DNA of 46,803 nucleotides from a bacterium. GTDB taxonomy: Bacteria; Bacillota; Clostridia; Lachnospirales; Lachnospiraceae. The translations under genes and the position numbers were made by a program. The stretch lies in contig JAUNJY010000034.1 in assembly GCA_030535455.1 (NCBI GenBank), forward strand, positions 1 to 46,803. The letters are read 5' to 3'. The notes beneath the pieces are model-generated. The model was not told where the DNA came from, did no database searches, and was given only the letters and a program-made list of their open reading frames with translations. Each line of letters begins with the position of its first letter. Positions within the stretch are counted from its first letter, which is position 1. Positions 1 to 8,568 of this stretch are shown here, in pieces.

Positions 1-53
1 CTCTAAGCAGTGCGCTGGAGTGAATGTAAGATTTCATTTGTCTACAGTCTGAG

Positions 54-80
54 AAGGCATCCTTTTTAGGGATGCCTTTT
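54..80 (+). terminator. Intrinsic terminator of an upstream gene
   Basis: A 9-bp stem (AAGGCATCC paired with GGATGCCTT), a 7-base loop and a short T run end a transcript that enters the window from the left. No coding sequence is visible in the first 174 bases. A 16-base sequence directly before the stem (38-53) recurs before another terminator at 8559. Confidence 0.75.
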
Positions 81-174
81 ACTGTACCTGTCGCCAAGCA
101 AAGCCAATAGAAAAAGTACATTTTTTATATAACTTAAAATAGACTATAGTAAGAAATGTTAAAGTGGAAGAGTC

Positions 175-771
175 ATGACAAGGCAAACCTGTTTGAAAAG
201 ATATATGAGGGCAGCAGTAATTTTACTGATCTTCATTATCATAGCCAATCATATTTATAAATGGACCCGGTTTTACTACTATAAGCCCTTATACATACCT
301 TTTGGAGAACGTTTGAATTCTGAGAACGTAGTTCTGGTAGTGGGAGAGACTCATACGGTTCGTTTGATCAATATCAATAAACGAGTCAGCTATAGCACCA
401 GCGATTTCCGGGTGGCATTAGTACTTTTTACAGGAAAAGTATACGCAAGAAAAGTCGGAACAGCAGTAATAAATGTTTCTTTTGAAGATAAGCAGGCAAA
501 GTGTTATATTCGCGTAATTGACATAAATCATAGGAAGAAGGAAATTACAGTTGGAGAGAAGGAAAAGCTCAGAATAAAGGGTGCAAATGAAACGGTGAAA
601 TGGAAGAGCGAGAATAAGAAGGTGGTTTCTGTCAATAGAGAAGGAATTATAAAAGGAGAAGGCATTGGTGTGGCAGTGGTGGTTGGCGAAGTCCATGGAA
701 AGATGCTTAGATGCCAGGTTTCTGTGAAAGAGCAATCCAAAGAGTCCTCTAATTTAAAAAATGAAACATAA
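175..771 (+). CDS. Membrane-anchored protein with two bacterial Ig-like (Big_2-type) repeats
   Basis: A protein of 198 residues with a basic N-terminus and one hydrophobic segment at about residues 12-27, so it is probably anchored in the membrane with the rest outside. Two repeats of about 65 residues follow (about 50-115 and 120-187). Each has the Big_2 pattern: an opening 'VGE' strand, a 'W/Y-x-S-x-N/D' stretch, and a closing 'G-x-V-x-x-x-x-x-G-x-A/V-x-V' motif. Such folds act in surface adhesion or wall binding, but no specific role can be assigned. It lies upstream of a D,D-carboxypeptidase, so a cell-wall role is possible; this is context only. The family assignment is by eye and the repeats are divergent. 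Confidence 0.6.
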   Translation: MTRQTCLKRYMRAAVILLIFIIIANHIYKWTRFYYYKPLYIPFGERLNSENVVLVVGETHTVRLININKRVSYSTSDFRVALVLFTGKVYARKVGTAVINVSFEDKQAKCYIRVIDINHRKKEITVGEKEKLRIKGANETVKWKSENKKVVSVNREGIIKGEGIGVAVVVGEVHGKMLRCQVSVKEQSKESSNLKNET

Positions 772-836
772 ACAAGTCATATTTTTATAACCACGCTATT
801 AGAATAGTAGTAATACAAGAACTATTTGGGGTATAT

Positions 837-2213
837 ATGAAAAAAATATGGGCAGTAATCGTTAGCTTGGTAATCTGTTTCTCACTATTATGTTCGGACA
901 CAGTATATGCTACCGGATTATCACTTTTAACAGAGGATACAAAGGAAAGTAACAGCGAAGATGAAGATGAGAAAGATACTGCTACCAATGAGAGTAAGGA
1001 AAGTTCAGCAGCAGTAACTAATATTAAGTACACTGAGGACGTTGAGACACAGGATACATTGGCTGCCATTAAGAAGTCCTCAAAGTTAAGTGAAAAACAG
1101 GATAGTGAGTCAAACGATAGTTTAGGGCTTACTTCGAAATCTGTTGTCTTGATGGAAGCATCCACTGGGGAAATCCTTTACGAGAAAGAGAAGGATCTGC
1201 AGATGGAACCGGCAAGTATTACAAAGATAATGACCATGATCCTTATTTTTGAGGCGTTGGATGAAGGAAAGATTACGTTAAATGATAAGGTTAGTGTTAG
1301 TGAGCATGCAGCAAGTATGGGCGGCAGCCAGGTATACTTAGAGCCAAATGAGACTCAGACGGTTGAAACCATGCTTAAGTGCATCAGCATCGCATCGGCA
1401 AATGATGCTTGCGTAGCTATGAGCGAGTATGTGGCAGGTTCTGAGCAGGAATTTGTTGCCCGTATGAACAAGAAGGCAAAAGAGCTTGGAATGAATAATA
1501 CCAATTTTGAAAATTGCTGTGGTCTGGATAATACGACGACAAATCATGTATCAACAGCATATGATGTAGCATTGATGTCTAGAGAATTGATTTCGAAACA
1601 TCCGGAAGTATCAAAGTATGCAACTACCTGGATGGATACCTTTACCCATGTAACGAAAAAAGGTGAAACAGAGTTTGGTCTTACCAATACCAATAAGCTT
1701 GTGCGTACCTATAACGGCATAACAGGATTAAAGACAGGATCTACATCCAAAGCAAAATTCTGTCTGTCTGCAACGGCTAAACGAAACGGAATGGATCTGA
1801 TTGCAGTTGTGATGTCGGCACCAGAGCCTAAGACCAGGTTTGCAGAAGCAGCATCACTGCTTGACTATGGGTTTGCAAATTGCAGTCTGTATACAGATGA
1901 TCATAAAGACTTGGTATTAGAACCAATCCAGGTCAAAGGCGGAAGTGAAGATTCGGTTACCGGTGTTCCAAAGTCTTCTTTCTCTTATGTTTGTCTAAAT
2001 GGTAAAGAGCCTACGGCAATACAAAAAGAAGTATTGGTTCGCGATGACGTGACAGCTCCTCTGAAAAAGGGCGATGAGATTGGAACAATCATATATCGTT
2101 ATGGTGAAGAGGAAATTGGAAGGGTTCCTATTGTGGCATCTCAGGATGTAAGGGAAGAACGATATCGGGATTGCTTTATCAAAGTCGTGAAACGTTATTT
2201 CTTAATTCATTAA
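837..2213 (+). CDS. D-alanyl-D-alanine carboxypeptidase (DacF/PBP5 family, peptidase S11)
   Basis: This is a secreted serine D,D-carboxypeptidase of 458 residues that trims the terminal D-Ala from peptidoglycan stem peptides. A signal peptide covers about residues 1-26. It is followed by an unusually long acidic, Ser/Glu/Asp-rich linker (about 28-95) before the catalytic domain. All three active-site motifs are present: SxxK at Ser127-Lys130 (ASITK), SxN at Ser187-Asn189 and KTG at 299-301. A beta-rich C-terminal domain and a basic amphipathic tail, expected to lie on the membrane, close the protein. A second family member lies at 35310. Which of the two is sporulation-specific cannot be told from sequence. 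Confidence 0.9.
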   Translation: MKKIWAVIVSLVICFSLLCSDTVYATGLSLLTEDTKESNSEDEDEKDTATNESKESSAAVTNIKYTEDVETQDTLAAIKKSSKLSEKQDSESNDSLGLTSKSVVLMEASTGEILYEKEKDLQMEPASITKIMTMILIFEALDEGKITLNDKVSVSEHAASMGGSQVYLEPNETQTVETMLKCISIASANDACVAMSEYVAGSEQEFVARMNKKAKELGMNNTNFENCCGLDNTTTNHVSTAYDVALMSRELISKHPEVSKYATTWMDTFTHVTKKGETEFGLTNTNKLVRTYNGITGLKTGSTSKAKFCLSATAKRNGMDLIAVVMSAPEPKTRFAEAASLLDYGFANCSLYTDDHKDLVLEPIQVKGGSEDSVTGVPKSSFSYVCLNGKEPTAIQKEVLVRDDVTAPLKKGDEIGTIIYRYGEEEIGRVPIVASQDVREERYRDCFIKVVKRYFLIH

Positions 2214-2228
2214 TATAGCAGAGTAAGA

Positions 2229-2272
2229 AGTGCCTTTGGCATGCCAGTTATGCTTGGTGTGCCAAAGACACT
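2229..2272 (+). terminator. Hairpin after the carboxypeptidase, probable terminator
   Basis: A 13-base arm starting AGTGCCTTTGGCA pairs with TGCCAAAGACACT with one mismatch. The following bases are AT-rich (ttattaattt) but not a clean T run, so terminator function is likely but not certain. Confidence 0.45.
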
Positions 2273-2416
2273 TTATTAATTTTATAGGAAGAGCCTTGGC
2301 AGCAGAAGATGGCGGATTACGGTATGATGTCAAAGCGTAATATTGACTTTATAAGGATTCTTGGCTATTATGGAGGAAATGGATTTAAGTAGTTTTATTA
2401 AAGAAAGGAAAATTTA

Positions 2417-3292
2417 ATGACATTAAAAGTAATAGCAACAATCATTGCAGTATTCATTTTATTTGTATTACTTCTGGTATGTTACTTTTACAATGAGAAT
2501 AGAAAATTTTCAGTACGAGAGTATGTAATTCAAAATGATAAGCTTCCTGCAAGTTTCCGTGGATTAAAATTTGCCTTTATTTCAGATTTACACAGCTGGG
2601 TATACGGTGAGGACAATGAGCCAGTAATCCAGGCAATCGATGAGCAAAATCCAGATTATGTTTTAATTGGTGGAGATATGTTTGTAAAAGGACCGGAGTT
2701 TGACGCAACGGTGGCAATTGACTTTATCATGCAGTTAGTGACTAAATATCCGGTGATTTATTCTTTTGGTAATCATGAACTTCGAGTAAGTGAGCTGGCA
2801 GAAACCAAAGATACTTCATTTGTAGAATATATCAACACGTTAAAGAATATCGGTGTTACATTTCTTGTGGATGATGAGCTTACTCTTCATAGAGAGAATG
2901 ACATAGTCCATATTGTAGGGTTGAATTTAAGTGAGAGATATTATAAAAAGTTTTCAAAAAATAATTTAACGGTAACGGAAATTACAAGACATATTGGAGA
3001 GGCTAAGAAGGAGGACTATACAATATTACTGGCACACAATCCAAGATATTTTGAGGAGTATTCTGATTGGGGAGCGGATCTTGTGCTTAGTGGCCATGTA
3101 CATGGCGGAATTATCGTATTGCCATTCCTTGGAGGAGTGATCTCTACGCAAGGACTTTTATTTCCAAAATATGATTTTGGCCTGTTCAGACATGGACAAG
3201 CAAGTATGATTGTCTCAAGAGGGCTAGGAAATCATACGGTTAAAATTCGTTTTAACAACCGTGCCGAAGTTAGTATGATTACATTAAAATAA
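2417..3292 (+). CDS. Membrane-anchored metallophosphoesterase (YkuE-like)
   Basis: A calcineurin-like phosphoesterase of 291 residues with one N-terminal membrane helix (about 5-26). The metal-binding motifs appear in order: SDLHSW (DxH), GGDMF (GD), GNHE, and GHVHGG. All metal ligands are therefore present. Relatives such as Bacillus YkuE are peripheral membrane metal-dependent phosphoesterases of uncertain substrate, possibly lipid-linked. A start at 2417 is supported by an AAAGGA element nearby. The gene stands alone between the carboxypeptidase and the M50-like protein. Confidence 0.85.
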   Translation: MTLKVIATIIAVFILFVLLLVCYFYNENRKFSVREYVIQNDKLPASFRGLKFAFISDLHSWVYGEDNEPVIQAIDEQNPDYVLIGGDMFVKGPEFDATVAIDFIMQLVTKYPVIYSFGNHELRVSELAETKDTSFVEYINTLKNIGVTFLVDDELTLHRENDIVHIVGLNLSERYYKKFSKNNLTVTEITRHIGEAKKEDYTILLAHNPRYFEEYSDWGADLVLSGHVHGGIIVLPFLGGVISTQGLLFPKYDFGLFRHGQASMIVSRGLGNHTVKIRFNNRAEVSMITLK

Positions 3293-3372
3293 TATAGTTT
3301 TTGCTTGATTAAATGTCTTTCTATTAGTAGAATAAACGTTGTAAGAAAACGAAAACAGTTTAAGGGGAAAAC

Positions 3373-3963
3373 ATGACAGTTTGTATTCAAATTATTGCTG
3401 CTGTATTGGCAATAATTTTAGTTATGATTTTACATGAATTACCTAAGGCCATTGTTGCAAATCTTTTAAAGACGGAGACAGAGAGCTTTGCAAGCATTTT
3501 CCATGTTGCAAGGTATATTGATCCGATTGGCTTGATTTTTTGCATCGCGGCAGGGGCAGGTTTTTCAAAATCATATCGATATAAGATTAATTCAAAGAGA
3601 CAGCCGTTGGTGATCGGCTTGACAGGACTAGCATCACTTCTTGTTACTTTTTTAGTAACTATGATCATTTACAATTGTATGTATCAAGGAGTCGAGATAC
3701 AGGAGATCTTGCAGTCCGGATATGGTGAACTGCAATTTGCCTATTGGTTTATTGCATTTATCTTACTAAATAGTTTAGGAATGTTCTTTGTGAACCTTAT
3801 GCCGATTGCGGCATTTGACATGGGCATGATTGTTGCAGGAATTTCACTTCCACACTATATTGCCATGATTCGCAGGGATACAGAAATGAAAATCGTTTTA
3901 TTTATCGTGTTATGCCTTCAGGCAATTCCAATCACAGTAATTCGAATCGTTAATTTAATATAA
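3373..3963 (+). CDS. M50-like (site-2-protease-type) membrane protein with a broken zinc motif
   Basis: A 196-residue protein with about five or six membrane segments. It resembles small M50 metalloprotease homologues found beside scpA in Firmicutes. The first motif reads HELPK at residues 21-25, so the second His of HExxH is Lys. The later motif NLMPIAAFD (141-149) keeps the Asp of the usual NxxPxxxxDG but lacks the Gly. Loss of one of the two motif-1 zinc ligands suggests it is not an active protease. It sits 24 bp before scpA, probably in one operon. Confidence 0.65.
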   Translation: MTVCIQIIAAVLAIILVMILHELPKAIVANLLKTETESFASIFHVARYIDPIGLIFCIAAGAGFSKSYRYKINSKRQPLVIGLTGLASLLVTFLVTMIIYNCMYQGVEIQEILQSGYGELQFAYWFIAFILLNSLGMFFVNLMPIAAFDMGMIVAGISLPHYIAMIRRDTEMKIVLFIVLCLQAIPITVIRIVNLI

Positions 3964-3987
3964 AGAAATAGAAAGTATGGTGCGTAT

Positions 3988-4779
3988 ATGGGAATTCCAG
4001 TTAAGCTGGAGGTATTCGAGGGTCCACTTGACTTACTACTGCATCTAATTGAAAAGAATAAAGTTAATATTTATGATATTCCAATCGTAATGATTACCGA
4101 GCAATATATGGAGTATATCAATGCGATGGAAACGAAAAATCTTGATATAATGAGTGAATTCTTAGTAATGGCTGCGACTTTATTAAAGATCAAGTCCAAA
4201 ATGCTATTACCAAAGGATGAAGTAGAAGAGGAAGAAGAAGAGGATCCAAGACAGGAATTAGTGGAACGCTTGCTTGAGTATAAAATGTACAAATATATCT
4301 CATTTGAACTTAAGGACAAGCAGATGGATGCGTCCCGTATCCTATTTAAGCCTCCCACAATTCCGGAAGAGATTAAAGATTTTAAAGAGGAAGTAAAGAT
4401 TGAGGATTTACTATCTGGGTTATCTTTGGCGAAGCTTCATTCAATCTTTGAGTCCGTATTAAAACGTCAGGTTGACAAGATTGACCCGATCCGTAGTAAA
4501 TATGGCGATATCAAGAAAGAGGAAGTCAGCCTTACGGATCGAATGATCTTTATTGAAGAGTATGCAATGCTTCACAAGACATTTTTATTCCGTAAGCTGT
4601 TAGAAGCAAGTATGTCAAAGATCCAGGTAATTATTACATTTCTTGGTGTACTTGAGCTTATGAAGGTTGGTAAATTAAAAATAGAACAAGAACATATTTT
4701 TGATGATATTTTTATTACTTATGTAAACAACCCGAAAAAAGAGCAGGAAGCCCGAGAAAATGATATTGTTTATGAATAG
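3988..4779 (+). CDS. scpA: Segregation and condensation protein A
   Basis: This is the 263-residue kleisin subunit of the bacterial SMC-ScpAB complex, which bridges the SMC head domains and organises chromosomes. The N-terminal motif FEGPLDLLLHLIEKNK at about residues 9-24 is characteristic of ScpA. An acidic run (EEEEEEDP) precedes the middle helical region, and the C-terminal winged-helix part holds the usual 'VTFLGVLELMK' type motif (here ITFLGVLELMKVGK). The stop at 4779 lies 12 bases before scpB, the standard arrangement. Confidence 0.96.
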   Translation: MGIPVKLEVFEGPLDLLLHLIEKNKVNIYDIPIVMITEQYMEYINAMETKNLDIMSEFLVMAATLLKIKSKMLLPKDEVEEEEEEDPRQELVERLLEYKMYKYISFELKDKQMDASRILFKPPTIPEEIKDFKEEVKIEDLLSGLSLAKLHSIFESVLKRQVDKIDPIRSKYGDIKKEEVSLTDRMIFIEEYAMLHKTFLFRKLLEASMSKIQVIITFLGVLELMKVGKLKIEQEHIFDDIFITYVNNPKKEQEARENDIVYE

Positions 4780-4791
4780 GAGATTGTCATT

Positions 4792-5361
4792 GTGGAAATA
4801 GCAAAAATGAAAGCAACGATTGAAGCAATTCTTTTTACCTTAGGGGAATCAGTGGAGCTTGATCGTATTGCCAGTACGCTTGGGCATGATGAAGCTACGA
4901 CAAAAAGAGTGTTAGATACCATGATGGATGAATATAAAGTAGAAGAGCGTGGAATTCAGATTATTGAGATCGATGGTTCTTATCAAATGTGCACCAAGGA
5001 GGAAATGTATGATGCATTACTCCATATCACGCATATTCCTAAGAAGCACGTTCTTACCGATGTACAGTTAGAGACGCTTTCCATTATTGCGTACAAGCAG
5101 CCGATTACAAGAGTTGAGATTGAGGCAATCCGTGGTGTAAAATGTGACCATGCGATTAACAAGCTGATCGAGTATAATCTTGTTACCGAAGCAGGCCGTC
5201 TGGATGCACCAGGTAAGCCGATCTTATTTGGTACGACGGATGAGTTCCTTCGTAGTTTTGGAATTACGTCATTAGAAGACCTTCCGGTCATGGATTCTGA
5301 TAAATTAGAAGACTTTAAGCTGGAAGCGGAAGAAGAAGTTCAATTACAGCTTGATTTATAG
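4792..5361 (+). CDS. scpB: Segregation and condensation protein B
   Basis: ScpB is a winged-helix dimer that binds the ScpA kleisin and is needed for SMC-dependent chromosome segregation. This copy has 189 residues and includes the family motif LETLSIIAYKQPITRVEIEA (about 98-117). The start is a GTG at 4792, chosen because AGGAG lies 9 bases upstream. An ATG five codons later is an alternative. It is probably co-transcribed with scpA and ends just before a strong terminator. Confidence 0.95.
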   Translation: MEIAKMKATIEAILFTLGESVELDRIASTLGHDEATTKRVLDTMMDEYKVEERGIQIIEIDGSYQMCTKEEMYDALLHITHIPKKHVLTDVQLETLSIIAYKQPITRVEIEAIRGVKCDHAINKLIEYNLVTEAGRLDAPGKPILFGTTDEFLRSFGITSLEDLPVMDSDKLEDFKLEAEEEVQLQLDL

Positions 5362-5363
5362 GG

Positions 5364-5407
5364 AACAGCATTTCAGTGCCTAAGCGCATTGGAATGCTGT
5401 TTTTTTA
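5364..5407 (+). terminator. Intrinsic terminator of scpAB
   Basis: The arms ACAGCATT and AATGCTGT form the base of a long hairpin that continues with CAGTGC/GCGCATTG. Seven T residues follow, making a typical Rho-independent terminator. Confidence 0.85.
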
Positions 5408-5452
5408 GTCTAAAGGAAAGTGTTCTCCCAGTCCTTCCCTATAGAGTAAAAA

Positions 5453-5521
5453 GGCTTTCGAAAAACAAAAAGCCAGATTACACACTCACCCGAGGGGAAG
5501 ATGTCGCTTATGCGACCGGGT
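5453..5521. other. Structured intergenic segment, possible small RNA
   Basis: In this 450-base gene-free stretch (5362-5811) two neighbouring hairpins stand out. One is GGCTTT/AAAGCC (5453-5458 with 5469-5474). The other is a compound stem with GTCGC/GCGAC around a TTAT loop (5503-5516) and an outer ACCCG/CGGGT (5488-5492 with 5517-5521), separated by a 10-base one-sided bulge. The segment is more GC-rich than its flanks and lies upstream of the ABC-F promoter. I do not recognise it as a known riboswitch. Confidence 0.25.
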
Positions 5522-5548
5522 TCGGCGCAAACAAAAATAATTTTGGCC

Positions 5549-5577
5549 TTGTATGAAATGCATAGGTATGGTATGAT
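5549..5577 (+). promoter_or_regulatory. Sigma-A-type promoter for the ABC-F leader
   Basis: TTGTAT (5549-5554) and TATGAT (5572-5577) are separated by exactly 17 bases, about 33 bases upstream of the leader-peptide start. The -10 box is close to consensus and the -35 is weaker. Confidence 0.5.
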
Positions 5578-5610
5578 TTACCATATTGAGAATGAAAGGA
5601 GGAACTAACA

Positions 5611-5688
5611 ATGAGTATTATGAATAAAAGTAATGAGATAACGTGTTTAGAATATAGTTGGTTGCCTTCTTGTGGTATGAGTAGATAA
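5611..5688 (+). CDS. 25-residue leader peptide upstream of the ABC-F gene
   Basis: This short reading frame begins at an ATG 8 bases after a near-perfect ribosome binding site (AAAGGAGG, 5595-5602). It encodes a 25-residue peptide with Trp and two Cys (ending LPSCGMSR). It sits between the promoter and an intrinsic terminator, and the large ABC-F gene follows. Short upstream ORFs like this regulate several ABC-F antibiotic-resistance genes: a drug-stalled ribosome on the leader prevents formation of the terminator. The strong binding site for so short a frame, and the position, support a regulatory rather than structural role. The sensed drug is unknown. Confidence 0.6.
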   Translation: MSIMNKSNEITCLEYSWLPSCGMSR

Positions 5689-5709
5689 AAAAGATATTTA
5701 TTATAAATC

Positions 5710-5746
5710 TAGGTCATAGTAGGTATTTCTGCTATGGCCTTTTTTA
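5710..5746 (+). terminator. Leader terminator/attenuator before the ABC-F gene
   Basis: AGGTCATAGTAG pairs over 12 bp (two G-U pairs) with CTGCTATGGCCT around a GTATTT loop, followed by six T residues. It lies between the leader peptide and the ABC-F start, so it must be read through for expression. This is the expected layout of a transcription attenuator. I could not identify a convincing anti-terminator by eye. Confidence 0.7.
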
Positions 5747-5811
5747 GTGAATAGGAAGAGCGCTTTTCGACTAGGTTCGTATGGGAAAAGTTAAAATAGA
5801 GGTGAAGAAAG

Positions 5812-7767
5812 ATGAGATATCAGATTAGGCATGCAATTGTAAGATATGCTGCTGATTTAATACTAGAGGATGTAAATTTTGAAATACATGATTCTGAGAA
5901 GATTGCTGTAATTGGGCGTAATGGATGCGGAAAGACGACACTTTTAAAGCTGATTTCCGGTGAAATAGAGATGAGCAATATTGACAGTGATGAGGAATGT
6001 GGAATTACGACATCCGGAACACAGAGAGTTGGCTATCTAAAGCAGATTAGTTTTGAAGACAGTGAGATTACGGTAGAACAGGAAATACTGAAAGTGTTTG
6101 CACCAGTGTTTGAATGTGAAAAGAGGATGGGAGAATTAAACGAGTTATTAAAAGAAAAGTCAACATCACAGATATTAAATGAATATGCCAGTCTTCAAGC
6201 AAAGATGGAAGCCCTAGGCGGGTATTCGTATCGTCAGGATATGGAGACAATATTTCAAAAGTTTGGCTTTGCATTATCGGATTTAGAAAGACCGATTGGA
6301 ACATTATCTGGAGGACAACAGACAAAGATTGCGTTTGTCAAGTTGCTGCTTAGCCAGCCGGATATCATGCTGTTAGATGAACCAACAAACCATTTGGATA
6401 CAGCAACCATTGAATGGCTAGAGGGATATCTGAAGAATTATCAGAAAGCGGTAGTCATTGTATCCCATGATCGAATGTTCTTGGAACATGTCATTGATGT
6501 GACTTATGAAATTGAATATCATCATATTAAACGTTATGTGGGTAATTACACTGCTTTTCTGCATCAGAAAGAAGAAGCAATAAAGAAGCAGGAAAAGGAC
6601 TATGAAGCGCAACAGGCGGAAATTAAACGTCTTACTGATTGGATTGAGAAGTGGAAGAATACGCCGACAAAAGTCGCAGCAACAAGGTCTAAGCGTAAAG
6701 TAATTGAACATATGGTTATGGTGGAGAAACCTAGAAGATTTGATACAAAAGCATTTCAGGGACAGTTTGTACCAAAGACCACCAGCTATACTGAGGTATT
6801 GCTGGTAAAGGATTTGCAGATTGGATATGATTTTGTACTTAGTAAAGTCTCATTTCAGCTAAATCGTGGAGAACGGCTTGCGGTTATTGGTGATAATGGA
6901 AAAGGAAAGTCAACGTTATTAAAGACCCTTGTAGGAAAGATTAATAAGCTTGGTGGCTCATATTCTTTTGGTAGCAGGGTTGAATGGGAGTATTTTGATC
7001 AGCAGGCAGCGGTTGCAGAAAGCGCGAATCCAAAGAAGACCGTACTGGATGATTTCTGGGAGGTATACCCTACATTAAAAGAGGTTGAAGTTCGAAATGC
7101 ACTGGGAAACTTTTTATTTACTCAAGATGAGGTGTTCAAGGAATTAGGACAGCTTTCCGGAGGGGAAAAGGTACGTCTCGCGTTATGTAAATTATTTAAA
7201 CGTCAGCCAAATCTTCTGATTTTGGATGAACCAACGAACCATATGGATCTTGTGGGAAAGGAAGCCTTAGAGAAGATACTTAAGTCATATACAGGCACTG
7301 TCCTGTTTGTTTCGCATGACCGATATTTTATCCGTGAAATTGCAACTGAAATCTTAAGCTTTGAGCAAAACCAGGTAACGTATTATAAGATGGGTTACGA
7401 TGAATATATGGAGAAGAGAGGAAATGCAAAGGATACAAAAGATACAATGGTGACCGAAAACAAGGCGGGAAAGAAAGAACCAACCTTATCGGATATCTTT
7501 GATAAAAAGACGTATTATAATCCGGGAAAGGTATTGTCCAGATTAAGACAGCAATTAGAAAAGTATGAGAAGATGCTTGCTGAAAGTGAGGAACGTCTGT
7601 CAGAACTGCAAATTGAACAGATGAATCCGAAATATGCCACAGACTATCAAAAGCTTACAAAACTGGAGAATATGATTGCCGAAGAGGAAAGAAAGCAAGA
7701 GAGTCTGTTAGAGCGCATACTGGAGACAGAGTGTGAATTAGATCATATGCAAGCCGTACAGAACTAA
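5812..7767 (+). CDS. ABC-F family ribosome-associated ATPase
   Basis: A soluble protein of 651 residues with two fused ABC ATPase domains and no membrane segments, which defines the ABC-F family. NBD1 has Walker A GRNGCGKTT (about 35-43), signature LSGGQQ (about 165) and Walker B LLDEPTNHLD. NBD2 has Walker A GDNGKGKST (about 359), signature LSGGEK (about 448) and ILDEPTNHMD. A charged helical linker (about 240-310) joins them, the element that contacts tRNA in the ribosomal E site. A C-terminal coiled coil (about 565-645) extends it, as in YdiF/Uup types. Family members either rescue stalled ribosomes or protect them from peptidyl-transferase-centre antibiotics. The leader peptide and attenuator argue for an inducible, drug-responsive role, but the class cannot be fixed from sequence alone. 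Confidence 0.85.
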   Translation: MRYQIRHAIVRYAADLILEDVNFEIHDSEKIAVIGRNGCGKTTLLKLISGEIEMSNIDSDEECGITTSGTQRVGYLKQISFEDSEITVEQEILKVFAPVFECEKRMGELNELLKEKSTSQILNEYASLQAKMEALGGYSYRQDMETIFQKFGFALSDLERPIGTLSGGQQTKIAFVKLLLSQPDIMLLDEPTNHLDTATIEWLEGYLKNYQKAVVIVSHDRMFLEHVIDVTYEIEYHHIKRYVGNYTAFLHQKEEAIKKQEKDYEAQQAEIKRLTDWIEKWKNTPTKVAATRSKRKVIEHMVMVEKPRRFDTKAFQGQFVPKTTSYTEVLLVKDLQIGYDFVLSKVSFQLNRGERLAVIGDNGKGKSTLLKTLVGKINKLGGSYSFGSRVEWEYFDQQAAVAESANPKKTVLDDFWEVYPTLKEVEVRNALGNFLFTQDEVFKELGQLSGGEKVRLALCKLFKRQPNLLILDEPTNHMDLVGKEALEKILKSYTGTVLFVSHDRYFIREIATEILSFEQNQVTYYKMGYDEYMEKRGNAKDTKDTMVTENKAGKKEPTLSDIFDKKTYYNPGKVLSRLRQQLEKYEKMLAESEERLSELQIEQMNPKYATDYQKLTKLENMIAEEERKQESLLERILETECELDHMQAVQN

Positions 7768-7837
7768 AATAAACAGGATTTGGAAAATGTGAAATAGTAT
7801 CAAATATATACTTAAAATGTAAAATGTGATAGAATGG

Positions 7838-7866
7838 TTGTGGTTTTAATAGAATCATATTATAGT
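7838..7866 (+). promoter_or_regulatory. Candidate promoter at the left end of the BMC locus
   Basis: TTGTGG (7838-7843) and TATAGT (7861-7866) are spaced by 17 bases, 24 bases before the pduL start. No other good sigma-A candidate was seen in this intergenic stretch. Confidence 0.4.
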
Positions 7867-7889
7867 TAGAAAAAATGGAGTTTACTAGT

Positions 7890-8480
7890 ATGCAGAAGGA
7901 ATTATTATCACAACCTAAAATACCAATTGGAATATCCAATAAGCATGTTCATATTTCAAAGGAACATTTAGAAATACTATTTGGAGAAGGATATGAGCTG
8001 ACAAAAAAGGTTGACCTAGTACAGCCAGGACAGTTTGCAAGCAATGAGACAATTACAATTCGTGGTCCAAAAAGAGAATTTGAAAATGTTCGTATTTTAG
8101 GACCTGTACGTGGAGAAAGCCAAGTAGAGATCTCTCTTACAGACAGCTTTCACTTGGGGGTAAAGGCTCCGATTAAAGAATCAGGAGATCTTGAAGTTAC
8201 ACCAGGATTAGAGTTAATTGGCCCTAAGGGAACGGTAAAATTGGAAAAGGGAACGATTGTTGCACTTCGTCATATCCATATGACACCAAAACAGGCGGAT
8301 GAGTTTGGAGTAAAGGATAAAGAGATTGTACAAGTAGAAACATTTGGGGAACGTAAAGTAATTCTTGGCGATGTACTTGTGCGTGTTTCAGAACAGTATG
8401 AATTAGAGATGCATGTGGATACAGATGAAGCAAATGCATGTGCACTTAAGAATAAAGACTATGTAGTGTTACACAAATAA
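7890..8480 (+). CDS. pduL: Phosphate acyltransferase PduL, copy 1, without encapsulation helix
   Basis: PduL exchanges CoA for phosphate on propionyl-CoA or acetyl-CoA, giving an acyl phosphate for ATP synthesis and freeing CoA. This copy has 196 residues from the ATG at 7890, which has GGAG 9 bases upstream; the in-frame ATG at 7875 overlaps that site and is less likely. The conserved zinc-binding pieces are visible: NKHVHIS near the N-terminus and RHIHMT in the middle, with QPGQFAS and LGPVR motifs between. Only about ten residues precede the catalytic core, so the amphipathic helix that targets PduL into microcompartments is absent. It is strongly similar to the second copy at 24166 over the core. 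It may work in the cytosol. It ends before a strong terminator. Confidence 0.92.
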   Translation: MQKELLSQPKIPIGISNKHVHISKEHLEILFGEGYELTKKVDLVQPGQFASNETITIRGPKREFENVRILGPVRGESQVEISLTDSFHLGVKAPIKESGDLEVTPGLELIGPKGTVKLEKGTIVALRHIHMTPKQADEFGVKDKEIVQVETFGERKVILGDVLVRVSEQYELEMHVDTDEANACALKNKDYVVLHK

Positions 8481-8568
8481 GGGCGGAAAGGGAGAGTAAT
8501 CGTCTTTTCTTATTTTTTAGGTAAAGTCGGAAAGTCTTTCATAAAGTTAAGAGTTCAATTGTCTACAG

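Noticed and set aside
5453-5521. Known riboswitch or group II intron fragment
   Set aside because: The hairpins do not match the conserved cores of cyclic-di-GMP, T-box, SAM or cobalamin riboswitches or intron domain V as far as I can tell by eye.
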